The notes beneath the pieces were generated by a model. The model saw only the letters and a program-made list of their open reading frames with translations. It was not told where the DNA came from and ran no database searches. From positions 1,842,438 through 1,906,437 of the forward strand of contig NW_006763138.1 in the NCBI RefSeq assembly GCF_000264905.1: a stretch of 64,000 bases of DNA, read 5' to 3'. The first letter of the stretch is position 1; each line of letters starts with the position of its first letter. This document shows, piece by piece, positions 33,434-44,265 of this stretch. A program made the translations under genes and the position numbers. Source of the stretch: Stereum hirsutum FP-91666 SS1 (taxonomy: Eukaryota > Basidiomycota > Agaricomycetes > Russulales > Stereaceae).

Positions 33434-36159
33434 ATGGTGCCTATAGGCCGTTTACTAGTTTCTCCTTCCAACTTTCCCTACGGGCTTGCTTCTTTTGCGC
33501 TGTATACCGGGCGCGCTGAGCTCTGCGTTGACTCAAGTGTTTCCAACCAAGCCATGCTCGAGATCGACGACGGAAAGAGAATCACTTCTGAGGATGAGAT
33601 TATGTGGTCTCTGGCAAGCACAACGATTGCCGGGGCTAGTAATGAAGTCAGCTTTATTGTTCGCTCCACCGACTCAAGAGCTCTATTGACTTGAACCACC
33701 ACTTCACCTCATTGACAGGGCTCTACCTTTTTTGCGCTCGCTCATTCCCTGAATAATATCACGGAGTTCGATGAAGTTATTCTTGCCTTGGATAAACTCG
33801 ACGACCACTGCGCTTTTCGAACCTATCTTGTAGGTCACGACATAACAGCCTCCGATTGGATGATCTGGGGAGCAATCAAAGGTTCAGTATTCGTACTTCT
33901 GTTTGCATGGTGTTTTTGGTAGTCGTTACTTCGTGATGTATTGCTGACATGGCTGTCTCGATCATTGATTAGGGTCTATCAAACTACTGGGAATCTTGAA
34001 GAGCGGACGCCACCTACACCTTCTTCGTTGGTTTTCTCACCTCGAGAGCCATCCCTCCGCGCAGTCAGCACTCCATGCCCTCGCAGAGGCAAAAGTCGCC
34101 AAGGCTCGCTCCGGCTCGAAGACTGCTTCTTCTTTCGCTCTTGGATTGCCTGGCGCTACTATAAACAACGTTGTCACTCGCTTTCCTCCTGAACCTAGCG
34201 GCTATCTCCACATCGGTCACGCGAAGGCTGCCATGCTCAACCAGTATTTCGCAAAGATGTACGGCGGTCGGCTCATTATACGTTTTGACGATACCAATCC
34301 TTCTAAAGAACGGGTGAGTTTGAGTTATATATAGTGTATAGATCTGTATTCTCACGCGCCGACTCGCTTCCGGTAGACCGAGTTTGAAGAAACCATCTTA
34401 GACGACCTCCGTCTTCTCGGTATTGAAGGCGATACGATCACTCACACGTCCGACCACTTCGACAAGCTTCACGAGTTCGCCATCCAAATGATCAAGTCAG
34501 GCAAAGCGTACGCCGACGATACCGACAACTCCGTCGCTCTCGATCTCCCCTGCTCTTGCCCAGGAAAGCAACACGGGAAGCAGTCGCGAATGGCGTACGA
34601 GAGATGGCATGGCATACCCTCCCTGAGACGCGACGCGTCCGTCGAGGAGAATCTCTCACGCTTTGCAGAAATGAGGGCAGGTACGGCGGAGGGACAGCGT
34701 TGGTGCATTCGAGCGAAGATCAGTGTCGATGACCCCAATAAAGCGATGAGAGACCCAGTCGTATACCGTACCAACACAACGCCACACCATCGAGCAGGGT
34801 GAGGCGACTTGGCTGATGCTCTTATCATTTTGACTTTCGCTGACGCCAAATATTAAACAGAGACAAGTGGAAGGTGTACCCTACCTACGACTTCGCCTGT
34901 CCTGTTGTCGACTCCTTGGAGGGTGTAACGCATGCATTGAGGACAAATGAGTATCGCGACCGCAATCTCCAGTACATGTGGATGAACGATGCCCTGGGGC
35001 TTCGTCCCGTTCAGATTTGGGATTTCAGGTAAGTACTCGCCATCTGTGGCTCGGCGCCTTCACTGCCGCATGAAACCACACAACTGACAGACTGTTAGTC
35101 GTCTGAACTTCGTATATACCCTTCTTTCGAAGCGAAAGCTGCATTGGTTTGTTGACCAAGGCCTCGTTCGCGGCTGGGACGATCCACGGTTGCCTACAGT
35201 TCGGGGTGAGTTGGTTCTATGCGTCGCACTTGCTTGGCCCAACGGGATGAATACTTATCAATCTGCTACGCAATCTATCAGGAATACGTCGTCGTGGTAT
35301 GACCGTCGAGGGACTACGGCAGTTCATGCTATCTCAGGGTCCCTCTCAAGCCGTCGTTTTGCTGGAGTGGGATTCCATCTGGGCGTTGAACAAGAAAGTC
35401 ATCGACCCGGTCGCTCCCCGATTCTGGGCTCTTCTCAAGAGTGACGTGTAAGAAACCTTCTTTCTGCTGTTTCTGAGTGCCAGTGTACTGAACATATGAG
35501 TAGGGTGCCCGTGACGGTCATCAATGGGCCGACGACGCCGGAACTCGTGATGCAGCCTAAACATAAGAAGAACGCTGCTGTCGGTGAGAAGAAGGTCGTC
35601 TACGCGTCGTCTATTCTCATCGAGCAAGCGGATGCGATTACTTTCGAGGAGCAGGAGGAGGCAAGCATTTTTCCATTCCGTCTATGGGCCCTTTGTGAAT
35701 TGACGACTCATGAAGATCACACTTATGTCCTGGGGCAATGCCATCGTTCGCTCTCGCGAGTTGTCCGGATCCGGTCAAGTCCTGTCTATGACGATGGAAC
35801 TGAACCTGCAGGGCGACTTTCGACTGACGAAGAAGAAGGTCACTTGGCTCGCGGCACCGTCAGGCGATTATCGCCCCCTCGCCGACGTCACCTTTTTGGA
35901 TTACGACTATCTCATCACTAAGAAAAAGGTGGAGGAAGGCGATAGCCTCACTGATCTCGTCACTCCAGTCACCGAGTTTCGGGAGGAGGGTGTCGCGGAC
36001 GCAAACGTCCTTGAACTTACGCCGGGCGACATCATACAGTTCGAGCGGAAGGGGTATTATATCTACGATGGGAAGGGAGGCAAGGGGCAGGGTAAAATGG
36101 AGTTCATCCGCATTCCGGATGGGAAGGCAGCGAGCTTGGCCAGTAAAGCCGGGGTGTGA
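33434..36159 (+). CDS. GUS1: Cytosolic glutamyl-tRNA synthetase (about 709-726 aa)
   Basis: Exons 33434-33646, 33719-33881, 33973-34313, 34377-34798, 34861-35028, 35099-35205, 35282-35447, 35504-35660 and 35716-36159. Residues 1-about 170 are a GST-like domain used in fungi to bind the Arc1-type cofactor. The class I catalytic core starts at [18 protein letters not shown] with the HIGH signature at 205-208; the KMSKS-equivalent loop is LLSKRKL at about 444-450. [31 protein letters not shown] and the C-terminal anticodon-binding barrels ([19 protein letters not shown]) follow in order. It charges tRNA-Glu. The intron after 35660 begins GC, not GT (AG|GCAAGC). A 51-nt stretch, 34533-34583, encodes residues absent from homologues and may be a further intron; both readings stay in frame. 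Confidence 0.95.
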
Positions 36160-36619
36160 CGGGGGCTGTTTAGCGATATGGGAATCATACAGGGAAGGAG
36201 ATCAATGACATGTCTTGCGCTCCGAACTCGGATGATGTGGATCAAATTTAAGACTTTCCTGCGCCAGTGTTGGGGGAGAACTCAGCATCCGAGGGCATAC
36301 GAATCGATGGGAATATATTCAGCCGGATGCCTCAGGAGAACGGACGCAGCGAACATTGCATTATGCACAAGTGGTACACTCATGATACACTGAGATAGGC
36401 CGGATATTTCCATCGTGAAAATGTTGTGTCACGTATGTCTTTGGCGGATCAAGTTGAGGTCATCCCCAGAAGAGCCTCCTCACTTATTCAACTTCGTCCG
36501 GCTCGACGTGTAAGGCGGAACTGGCTCGTGGTCTGTGCTCGATTTCGTGTCTCTGCGTAGACTAATGTAACTGCGCAGGAACAAAATAGATCGTCGGGTG
36601 ACAAAAGATAAATTGACAG
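36160..36619. other. Convergent intergenic region
   Basis: Between the GluRS stop and the stop of the minus-strand unknown gene. Nothing coding is supported. Confidence 0.5.
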
Positions 36620-37875
36620 CTATAGTATTTGTTCCACCAAATTGCTGAAGATTACACTGTGTCGCTGTATCTCAATGAGAACATTTAGAAATTTGACGCG
36701 TTTGTGTCCTGACCATTGCCAATTGAATACGTCCTGCCAACAACCAACCTCATAGCAGCAAAATCTCCAACGATAGGTCGAGGATTCCTCCATGAACCTT
36801 GGAAAGAATGCATATAAGGCACACCCTACTGCATCGTACAGGAGACCAAGAACATAGAACGTGCTCGGAACAGTACACTGCTTTTGAGCGACTCCCGTGG
36901 CCTGACACCGCCGGAATTAGTAGTGACTTAAGGATTGACGAAAGAAACTCACCTTGAACTGTTGTTCCAGATGTTCCACAAACATTCGAAGCGTAGGTAT
37001 GGACAGGGCTGCCAAGTGCGCAACAGCTTCACATTCTCCCGGAATATTGTCTATGTTAACGAAATAGCCGCTCGTGAACTTCTCGGGCACCATGGGGACA
37101 ACCTTATTGACACATTTTGCTGCAAACGGGAAGGGCCGTTGTGAGCTGCCCAAAGTGGGAGCTGAGGAAGGTAGTATGACTGAGCAGACAAAATCCACCA
37201 GGGCGGAAGGCTGGATGACACTAGGAACAGGAATCGATCTTGACCCATGGCTTAAGCGGTATTCAGAACAACAGTCGACAGGAACGTACCTCAAAACATC
37301 ACAGTGTGGCATCTGACAGCACAAGTCAAGAATGATAGAGTTGAAGGACCATGATCCATGCATATCTGAGCAATTCATGGAGGCCGTTCCCGCACCTATG
37401 GATAGCACCTTCAACAGCATCCACCCCAATTTACGGCTATCGATGGCACCCAGAGTGCTTAGGGGGGGTGGGTGCGCTACATAGCGAACTAGAGGATTAT
37501 AGATCCTAGTCTCAAGCTCAAGACATTCTAGGTATGGCCGCAACAGCGTTCCTGGAGGGTATTGAGGCGACTATTGGCCCGTGTTCAAGTTCAGCGACGT
37601 TCTAGCGCAGAAAAGTAAGAACAAACGGCGAATTGCATACCTTCCAAGCCTCCGGTAGTTCAAGGGAATTGTTCCTAATCCTGTACTCCATTTGTCGCAG
37701 GTTTCCAATAATCCCGGCAATTGAATCCGAATGATGCGGACGTATTCCACCAAAAAATATCCACTTCCATTCGCTTTCGGCTAAGGCTCTTTGAGATGGA
37801 TAATTTATATTATGTATATGTAGAGTGCTCGTCAAATATTCATCCTCACCTAGTGGGAGTAGAAGCTATAGACAT
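36620..37875 (-). CDS. Unknown protein (349 aa), four exons
   Basis: Exons 37875-37850, 37788-37641, 37570-36953 and 36877-36620 close perfectly in frame: a 26-nt first exon from ATG, GTGAGG, GTATGC and GTGAGT donors, and a stop at 36620. The protein is rich in Leu, Cys and aromatic residues, with WKWIFFGG near the N-terminus and YRWRFCCYEVGCWQ near the C-terminus; 12 or more cysteines are spread through it. No signal peptide, membrane helix or known catalytic motif is evident. The layout hints at an alpha/beta or repeat protein of the F-box/LRR sort seen in agarics, but I cannot place it. It is divergent from the next unknown gene. The third exon also contains a GTACGT that could be a donor, but using it breaks the frame. 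Confidence 0.5.
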
Positions 37876-38420
37876 GCTTGACACATGCAGACTGATTCAG
37901 CCTTTGGGTCTTGCACAAGTCCGGCAACCAGGGGTACCTATGGTAGAAGCTTTCTGTAAATACCGGTAAAAGACACAGACACCCTCGATGACACAGTTAC
38001 AATATTACGTGGATGGGCAAGACCAGTTCTCATACCTTTGAAACGAGTTACTTATTCGAGAGTCGAGACGAGCTTGAAACTCAGGTTTGACCCAAGTTTG
38101 ACCGACCCCTATTGGAGTTACAGTAGCGTTGGTCCTATGATTAGAACATAACAATGAGTCAAGCCTAATTCACATCGATAGTAGTACCAACTGTGGTGGA
38201 TGATCACCGTGAAATGCTGCGTTCCGTGTCTCCACGCATGAACAACGATTTGAACAGTTCCCACTGATATACGCACGTGCCGTCACCGGGATTTGCCAGT
38301 TCAACTCGCACCAAATATTTGGACGCTTTCATAGCCGAACGAAAGGCTCACATAAGATCGTGAACTGGATTCAATCTAACGCTCTCTAGCTACCATTCTA
38401 GAACGGGCGTTGTCTCGTGG
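37876..38420. other. Divergent intergenic region
   Basis: 545 bp between the start codons of two unknown genes. No ORF is supported; presumably promoters. Confidence 0.45.
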
Positions 38421-40234
38421 ATGACTTTCACAAAAGATATGGACAGGTTGGTTCTACTTCATCACACTGCTTCGATACTCTCGGATACTGCTAAGATTCG
38501 GATAAGTAGATGGCATATTTATCGCAGCCTTGATGACATCGAGCCCGACATCGCTGTTTCATGCTCGGCGGCGATCTCGCATGTTAAAAGAATGAAGGCC
38601 TGCTGGGAGTCGACAAGAGAGAAGTGGGGCATTCCCGCTGACTGGATATTGGTGAGCATTGTAACAGCAATGATGTTTCCGATACTCACAAGATCTGACG
38701 AGTATCTACCTAGCCTCCGTCCCCTCCTGAGGTGTATTATCGACCTGCCAGATATAACCGTATGCTAGTGCGATCCTTTCAAGTTGTTCTTCAGGACATA
38801 GGCGATCGGGTGCAGCCGATTAGCCTCGAGTCTCTTCTCGCACGCCGTGTTGGTCCGTCGTCGGTCGAGCCTGATTTTCTGTTACATTTACCTGCATCCA
38901 CGGGAGAAGACGATCACTGGCGGACTCTCGAGGACTCTCTCCTTAGTAATTCTTTTTGGTGTTTGACGCACTTCAACCAAATGGCAACTTATACTGGCGA
39001 CGACGAAGAGATTGAGGGAGCCATCGCCGGAATTTTGTCGATGACCCCAGGAATGGCCGTTCGGAAGTGGGTTGATTTTCTTGCTGTGGAAGGGAACGAA
39101 CGCTAAAGAACCTGTAGATTTCCCAGTATCAATTTTCGAGATTTTCCGTTGTCGACAAGCTCCCCTGATTTCGCTTTGCTCTTGAATCGCATCGCAAGGT
39201 CAGAGTACACGTCGACGTGGTTCCAAGCCGACGACTTGCATCCGGCATTGATACTCGGCAAACGAGCTGCTAGCTCGTATTCAAGTGGTCCAACCCACCC
39301 AGATTTGCAGATTCTCTTCGACTCGGATAATGATCTCGCTGATCTTGCGCGACTCGTTGAGCCGCATTTGAATGCTCACGTACTAAACTGGCGTATCCTG
39401 TGCGAGCAGGACCCAAATGCTCATCGTACTCACCTTCCTCCTTGGTTGATGTCATTCGGGCTGCTTTATCATGGCGATATGAACGGCCACCTTTCCATAG
39501 TTGCCCATATCCCTCACCTTGATGAAACCGTACAGCCTCTCGATGCCGTCTCCGAGTCTCCTTCTTATTCGTTCGTCTCTTGTGTCGTCGACACCATACC
39601 CCTACCTGGCATTGCCTCCGAATCGAACATAGAAGATCATCCATCTTCGCCCGAATCGCCGTATCTCGCCAATTTCAGGGCTGCTATCGCTCTGCTGACT
39701 TTAAAGCGACATGCACTCGTCGCTTCAGACGCATGGGAGAAGGTCATACGCTCACAGTCGATCGAGGATGCTATCGCTGAAGATGAGCTTATTCACTTCG
39801 GGTCTATAGGTCCCGCCTCGGAGAACGAGAGGGAAGACCCTTACGCTGTTGTATTAGATTACGAAGACGAGGAGGAGTGTGAGGACGATGAGGAATATGA
39901 GGAATATGAGAACACGGAATTGGAGGTTATTGAAATGGAGGCGGTGGAACTGGACGAGGGTACGAGAGAGCGTGTTATTCTATGGATGGAGAGCTTGTGT
40001 CCGAACCTGGATTTACTAGATGGAGAATCGACACTATCGGAGGATCGGAAGATTTCACTGAGCCTTTATCGTGAGTTTTTTGTGTCTTGTCAGTAAAGTG
40101 AAACTGAATCCAGTATGACTTCTTTGTGTCGCTGCTTAGAATCCGAGGCGTTCAATATTGGGCTTCTCCAAGAGGTGATCAAGGCTTGGCCGCTACATCT
40201 CCGAGATCTCGATGAAAGGCCGCCATCTCCTTGA
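38421..40234 (+). CDS. Unknown acidic protein (513 aa), four exons
   Basis: Exons 38421-38651, 38795-39066, 39127-40070 and 40140-40234 splice in frame to 513 residues. Intron 2 has a good branch-like CTAAAG upstream of CCCAG. The long third exon encodes a mainly helical protein with a Glu/Asp-rich stretch near residues 400-425 (DEEECEDDEEYEEYENTE). The C-terminus returns to ordered sequence (NIGLLQEVIKAWPLHLRDL). No signal peptide, membrane helix or known catalytic motif was found. Intron 1 (143 nt) is inferred because reading through it ends in a stop. I do not recognise the family; it may be lineage-specific. The acidic run could mediate contacts with basic proteins such as histones, which is only a guess. 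Confidence 0.6.
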
Positions 40235-41145
40235 ATTCTCGTTGCAATGTAGACCTACATATGTGCATGCCAAACCATGTAATGAGATACGGGATATCCT
40301 TTTTTTCCAAGACCGCGCAGAGTATTCGAAGTTTCAAGACACAATATACAGGGCGTATGACGAAAGTGAAGACTTCGCCATTTGAAAACATTGCCAACCC
40401 TCCATCAGATCCCCATTTGACCCTACGAAATGGGAGAAACACAGCGAAAGCTGGACCTGTTACCAAAATTCCCGACCCAGTCCGGCATGAAGACCGTACT
40501 TGTACTCGTATGTGTGCATGCACTGAGCCCTGCAAAGGAAGGATTCGCGCGGAAAACGAGCATGGCTGCAGAAATTGTAGCAGGATAAAGAGACGACAGG
40601 AAATACACCGCTCATGCGAACATCCCTTTGCTGAACAGACAGACTGAGCAGAGGCGAACAACATACGCATAAATGGAGGGACTGATGATTCTAGACCTAT
40701 AGTTCGAGTGCTCATGGGAGCGGAGACGATGGCGTTGCGAGTGAGGGCTGTATTGATGGTGGCAGGTAGTGACCGATGAAGTAACTCGAGTGCTCGCCAT
40801 GATGCATGGACGGAAGTGTTATCTGAGAAGGGGACAATTGAAAGAGACATAACAACAGCGAAAGATGAAGACGAGATAGACCGCATATGAAATCCCGAGG
40901 AGTTGCTTTGAGGGAAAGAAGCGTTAATGAGTGAATAAATACAAAGGAATAAGCACCAAGGCCGCAGTGGGATGATGCACAGGCCTCAGACGATGAACAC
41001 TTGACTAGCTACCCTCTGGCTATAACACGGGTATCAGTTCGATATTAACCCAGCTCAGAACATGAAGCACAAAAAGCACGCCTACGCACGGATCCAAAAA
41101 TTCATCCCCACCCCCCTCACCCACTTCTCTCGTACTCAATATCGA
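40235..41145. other. Intergenic with one long minus-strand frame
   Basis: An open frame on the minus strand, 40886-40179 (235 codons), begins with a Ser-rich segment but overlaps the last exon of the plus-strand gene and shows no domain. I treat it as unproven. A Cys-rich plus-strand frame at 40231-40647 is equally unsupported. Confidence 0.35.
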
Positions 41146-41461
41146 TTATAACCCAATCCCATTCGCACCCCTCACAGGCGGCCATATCCCCTCCTTCAAC
41201 CTCGCCTGCATCTCCGTCTGGGCGGCCGGTTGGTCCTTAGTACCCGTACCTGAGTCCGCTTCCATAATGCGCGCTGTGTCTGTGTCTGTGTCGTCCGGTG
41301 GGGTTGAACGACCGCCTGTGATATTGGATATTGGCAGGTTAGAATCGCAGTGTGTCGTGTGGAAGAGGATACGAGCGAGACAACAAGCACAACACCCGGA
41401 ACGTGACGCAAGACTTCAACTTACAACAGGCTTTGAATCCGCTTATACAAAATGGCGCTGC

Positions 41462-41493
<32 letters not shown>

Positions 41494-41638
41494 GCCGACC
41501 GACCGACCGACCGAGAAAAAGGAGTAACGAAGACAAGCAGCATTAATATGGTAATGAGGACGAGGGAACAGGTTAAACTTATAATGACGAACCACATAGC
41601 TGTCCGAGACAAAACCCGGGATCTCCCTCAGGCTCCAT
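41146..41638 (-). CDS. Small cysteine-rich protein A (82 aa)
   Basis: Exons 41638-41593, 41457-41425 and 41315-41146. The N-terminal half holds a cysteine cluster, FCLGQLCAPFCISGFKACCG, and the C-terminal half is polar and ends QARLKEGIWPPVRGANGIGL. A neighbouring gene at 42375-42797 encodes the same plan with the same intron positions, and differences between the two are concentrated in wobble and conservative changes, which supports both as real genes. There is no signal peptide. The cluster might bind metal or lipid-anchor the protein; neither is proven. An (AT)13 tract lies 5 nt from the acceptor of intron 1, and a GGAA microsatellite begins about 45 bp upstream of the start codon, so expression or splicing could be length-dependent. 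Family not recognised. Confidence 0.65.
41462..41487. repeat. (AT)13 microsatellite in intron 1 of cysteine-rich gene A
   Basis: Perfect dinucleotide run on the intron side of the 3' splice site, where a polypyrimidine tract is expected. Next to it (41495-41514) is a short CCGA tetranucleotide run. Confidence 0.95.
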
Positions 41639-41682
41639 GATGATGCTGCCGTGCGGAGGATTGAGATGGGGTTATGTGGTGT

Positions 41683-41776
41683 GGAAGGAAGGAAGGAAGG
41701 ACGGAGGGAGGGAAGGAAGGAAGGAAGGAAGGAAGGAAGGAAGGAAGGAAGGAAGGAAGGAAGGAAGGAAGGAAGG
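41683..41776. repeat. GGAA tetranucleotide microsatellite
   Basis: Nearly pure GGAA repeats with a few interruptions (ACGG, GGAG), about 94 bp. It lies directly upstream of the start of the minus-strand cysteine-rich gene A. Confidence 0.95.
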
Positions 41777-42374
41777 GATGGGCCTTGGAACGTTCACTTT
41801 ATGTAGGCGTTAGGAGAGGTCTAACCTTGGTACAAGCTTAAGTTGACTGAAGCACCACACGGAACGATGAAAGCGAAGGAGCAATGACGTCTGTGCCGTG
41901 TTGTTGATGTTGATGTTTACCTGATGAGAAATCGGAGGCGAGGATGGAGATAGGATATGGATGGAAATGAAGTTGATGTTGACTGTCCAGCGCTGCGCGG
42001 GCTAAGTTATGTGGGGCTTGATCGCACGAGCGCCACAGACCGGAGAAGGAGAAGTAATGGAAGGTATAGAGTAGTGCTTTTACCGGATCAGTAAAAACTT
42101 GATTCAGTCAGTTGAGGTTCATGAGGGCTCGAGAATACTATGTGGGATGAATATACACATCATGCTCAAAGTTACGGCCATAGCATAGGAAGATACACAC
42201 ATTCATGAAGATGAATGAGCATGTAAGTAGGTACCCTTACACTGTAAAAACGGGGATTAGCTCGACGTCAACCCAGCTCAGAATAGTAATCAACACCTAC
42301 GAACCCAAAACGGCAAAAGGCCTCTGACTCCTTCCCATTTATGTCCTTCTCTGTCTCGCTATAACTCGTACAGG
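41777..42374. other. Spacer between the two cysteine-rich genes
   Basis: Contains the gene A promoter and the gene B 3' region. Segments around 42241-42330 resemble the sequence after gene A (41031-41100; shared word AACCCAGCTCAGAA), so the duplication includes 3' flank. Confidence 0.6.
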
Positions 42375-42797
42375 TTATAGCCCAATCCCGTTCGCGCCCC
42401 TCACGTGCGGCCTAATACCCTCCTTCAACCTCGCCTGCATCTCCGCCTGCGCGCCCGGTTGATCCGTAGTACCCGTACCTGAATCCGCTTTCACAACGCG
42501 CGCTGCGTCTGTGTCGTTCGGGGGAGTTAAACGACCGCCTGGATGAGTTGGATCATGATGTGGACGAGAAAACGTAGACTCAGAACGATTGGATGTGACG
42601 CTTAGACTTACAGCATGCTTTGAATCCGCTCCTACAGAATGGCGCTACATAACATGTGGCACGTCGGAAAAGCAACATAGTCAGACGGACAGCCGGGTAG
42701 ACAGAACAGAAATCGACCGGATCGAGGATGAGAGACAAAGTATGATGCACGACATACCACATAGTAGCCCAAGACAAGCCCCGCCGCCGTCTTCCAT
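42375..42797 (-). CDS. Small cysteine-rich protein B (78 aa)
   Basis: Exons 42797-42758, 42644-42612 and 42538-42375, with the same intron positions and phases as gene A. The cysteine cluster ACLGLLCAPFCRSGFKACCG and the end QARLKEGIRPHVRGANGIGL are conserved with A; the middle linker is shorter by four residues. The 33-nt middle exon is identical in length in both. Gene B lacks the microsatellites found in A. No signal peptide or membrane helix is evident, though LGLLCAPFC is fairly hydrophobic and could be an acylation site. Function unknown; possible roles are metal binding or membrane-peripheral scaffolding. The ATG chosen is the only one in frame in both genes. Confidence 0.65.
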
Positions 42798-44265
42798 GAT
42801 CACAGTGCAGAACAGCACAGTTTTGTGTTGTTTACCTGGGCTTCTGTGGAGGTTTGAGTGGAGGAGGAGGGGGAGGGCAGAGATGATATGATGTGCTGTG
42901 AGATGAGTGGTTATGTAGGCGTCAGTAAGATAGCAAGAAAGTCATCATGAGGTCTATCAAAGCTAATGCTAATATAAGATGTAGCAGGAGCTGTACGGAG
43001 CACCTGAGCACCGAAAGCGAAGGAACATTGACGCAGGTCCGTTGATGTTCGCCCATGAGGAATTAGAGGTGGGGGATGGGGTTGGTATATGGATGTAAAT
43101 GAGGATGGGAATGATGCTCAGCGCTGTGGTATTGGATGCGTGATCATTCGAGTGCTGGATGGGGAGGATGAAGAGCAGTAAGTAGATTAGAAGGACCAGG
43201 ATGGTTGATGAATTCGTGTCACAAGAGCTTGTCATGAGTGCGACTAGCAAAGAGGATGAAATTCCGAACTGTCGTTCGCACGCGTTTGGTTGTGGACCGA
43301 TAACGAAGGGGATGGTGGCTGAGATGGAGACGGAGATGCGGACAAAGACGAAGACAATGAGTACAAAAAGCTATCTGTAGGGTTGCGTTGGTCAATGGAA
43401 AAAGCTAAAGACGAATTTGAACTGGCCATGGCAGAGGGTGGTATAACCTAACCAAAGTTCGATCCGTCATGCATCCCCCCATGTCTAAGTAACAGTCTAC
43501 AGAATAAGACCTGAATATGATTCCTTCCTTCCTTCCAAATAAAAACGATCGAGCGCTCAATATTAACCTGCGTCGAACAGCATCTAGACAGCCTCCACGT
43601 CGAACTTGCTTTCTCGCCGTCGTACATCTCTCCAGAGTCCAGAGCAAGTAAGCGCTGCGCTGAGAACGTACACCGTCCAGTGGTCGGTGGCCAGGGGCAC
43701 GATTGACGGATATTTATGTGCGTTGCCAAGGAAGGAGACGGAGAGAAGAAGTAATTGATTGATGGTATTTTCGTTGTTGCGGCATTTGTTCCATCAATGA
43801 GGATTTGCACGGTGAGTCTACGGTCGAGTGGATGCCGTTGATGAGAGGCACAGACTGGTAGACTGAGTCAAGCATCCCTACAATAATTGTACCAGCGGAT
43901 TGTCGAGGTTCACCGAAGCCGTATAGAGTACAACAGTTGATGTCTCAGTGAGCCGTGAGGAGTTGGTGAGGAGAGGTGAGGAGCCGTGGTAAGGCCACAG
44001 TGGCGAAACTACGTCAGGAGGGAGCAAGGACTGCCATTTCGGGCCAACCACCCGTTTCGGGCTGTTCGTTCGTCGAAGCGCTGTGCAACGTCTGATTCCT
44101 GTGCAACGAATTTACTTGCTAGTATATTTCGCACAGCTTGGCGCAGCTCGACGGGAGAGCCCTGGCGCAGTTGTACGACAGATTCATCAGCTTTGCTTTT
44201 GCTTTTGAGCGCGCGCTACTTTGCCATCCACCATCAATCCCTTCTCGTCCAGCTCATCCACCATC
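42798..44265. other. Intergenic, 1.5 kb
   Basis: Upstream regions of cysteine-rich gene B and of the chitin synthase gene. Minus-strand frames 43429-43244 (Ser/Pro-rich) and 43250-42969 (one hydrophobic segment) overlap end to end but cannot be joined by an intron of normal length. They are left unannotated. Confidence 0.4.

Noticed and set aside
40179..40886. 235-codon open frame on the minus strand
   Set aside because: Overlaps the last exon of a plus-strand gene, begins with low-complexity Ser-rich sequence, and shows no domain or splice support.
42969..43429. Two overlapping minus-strand frames, one with a hydrophobic segment
   Set aside because: They can only be joined by a 38-nt intron; no family resemblance.
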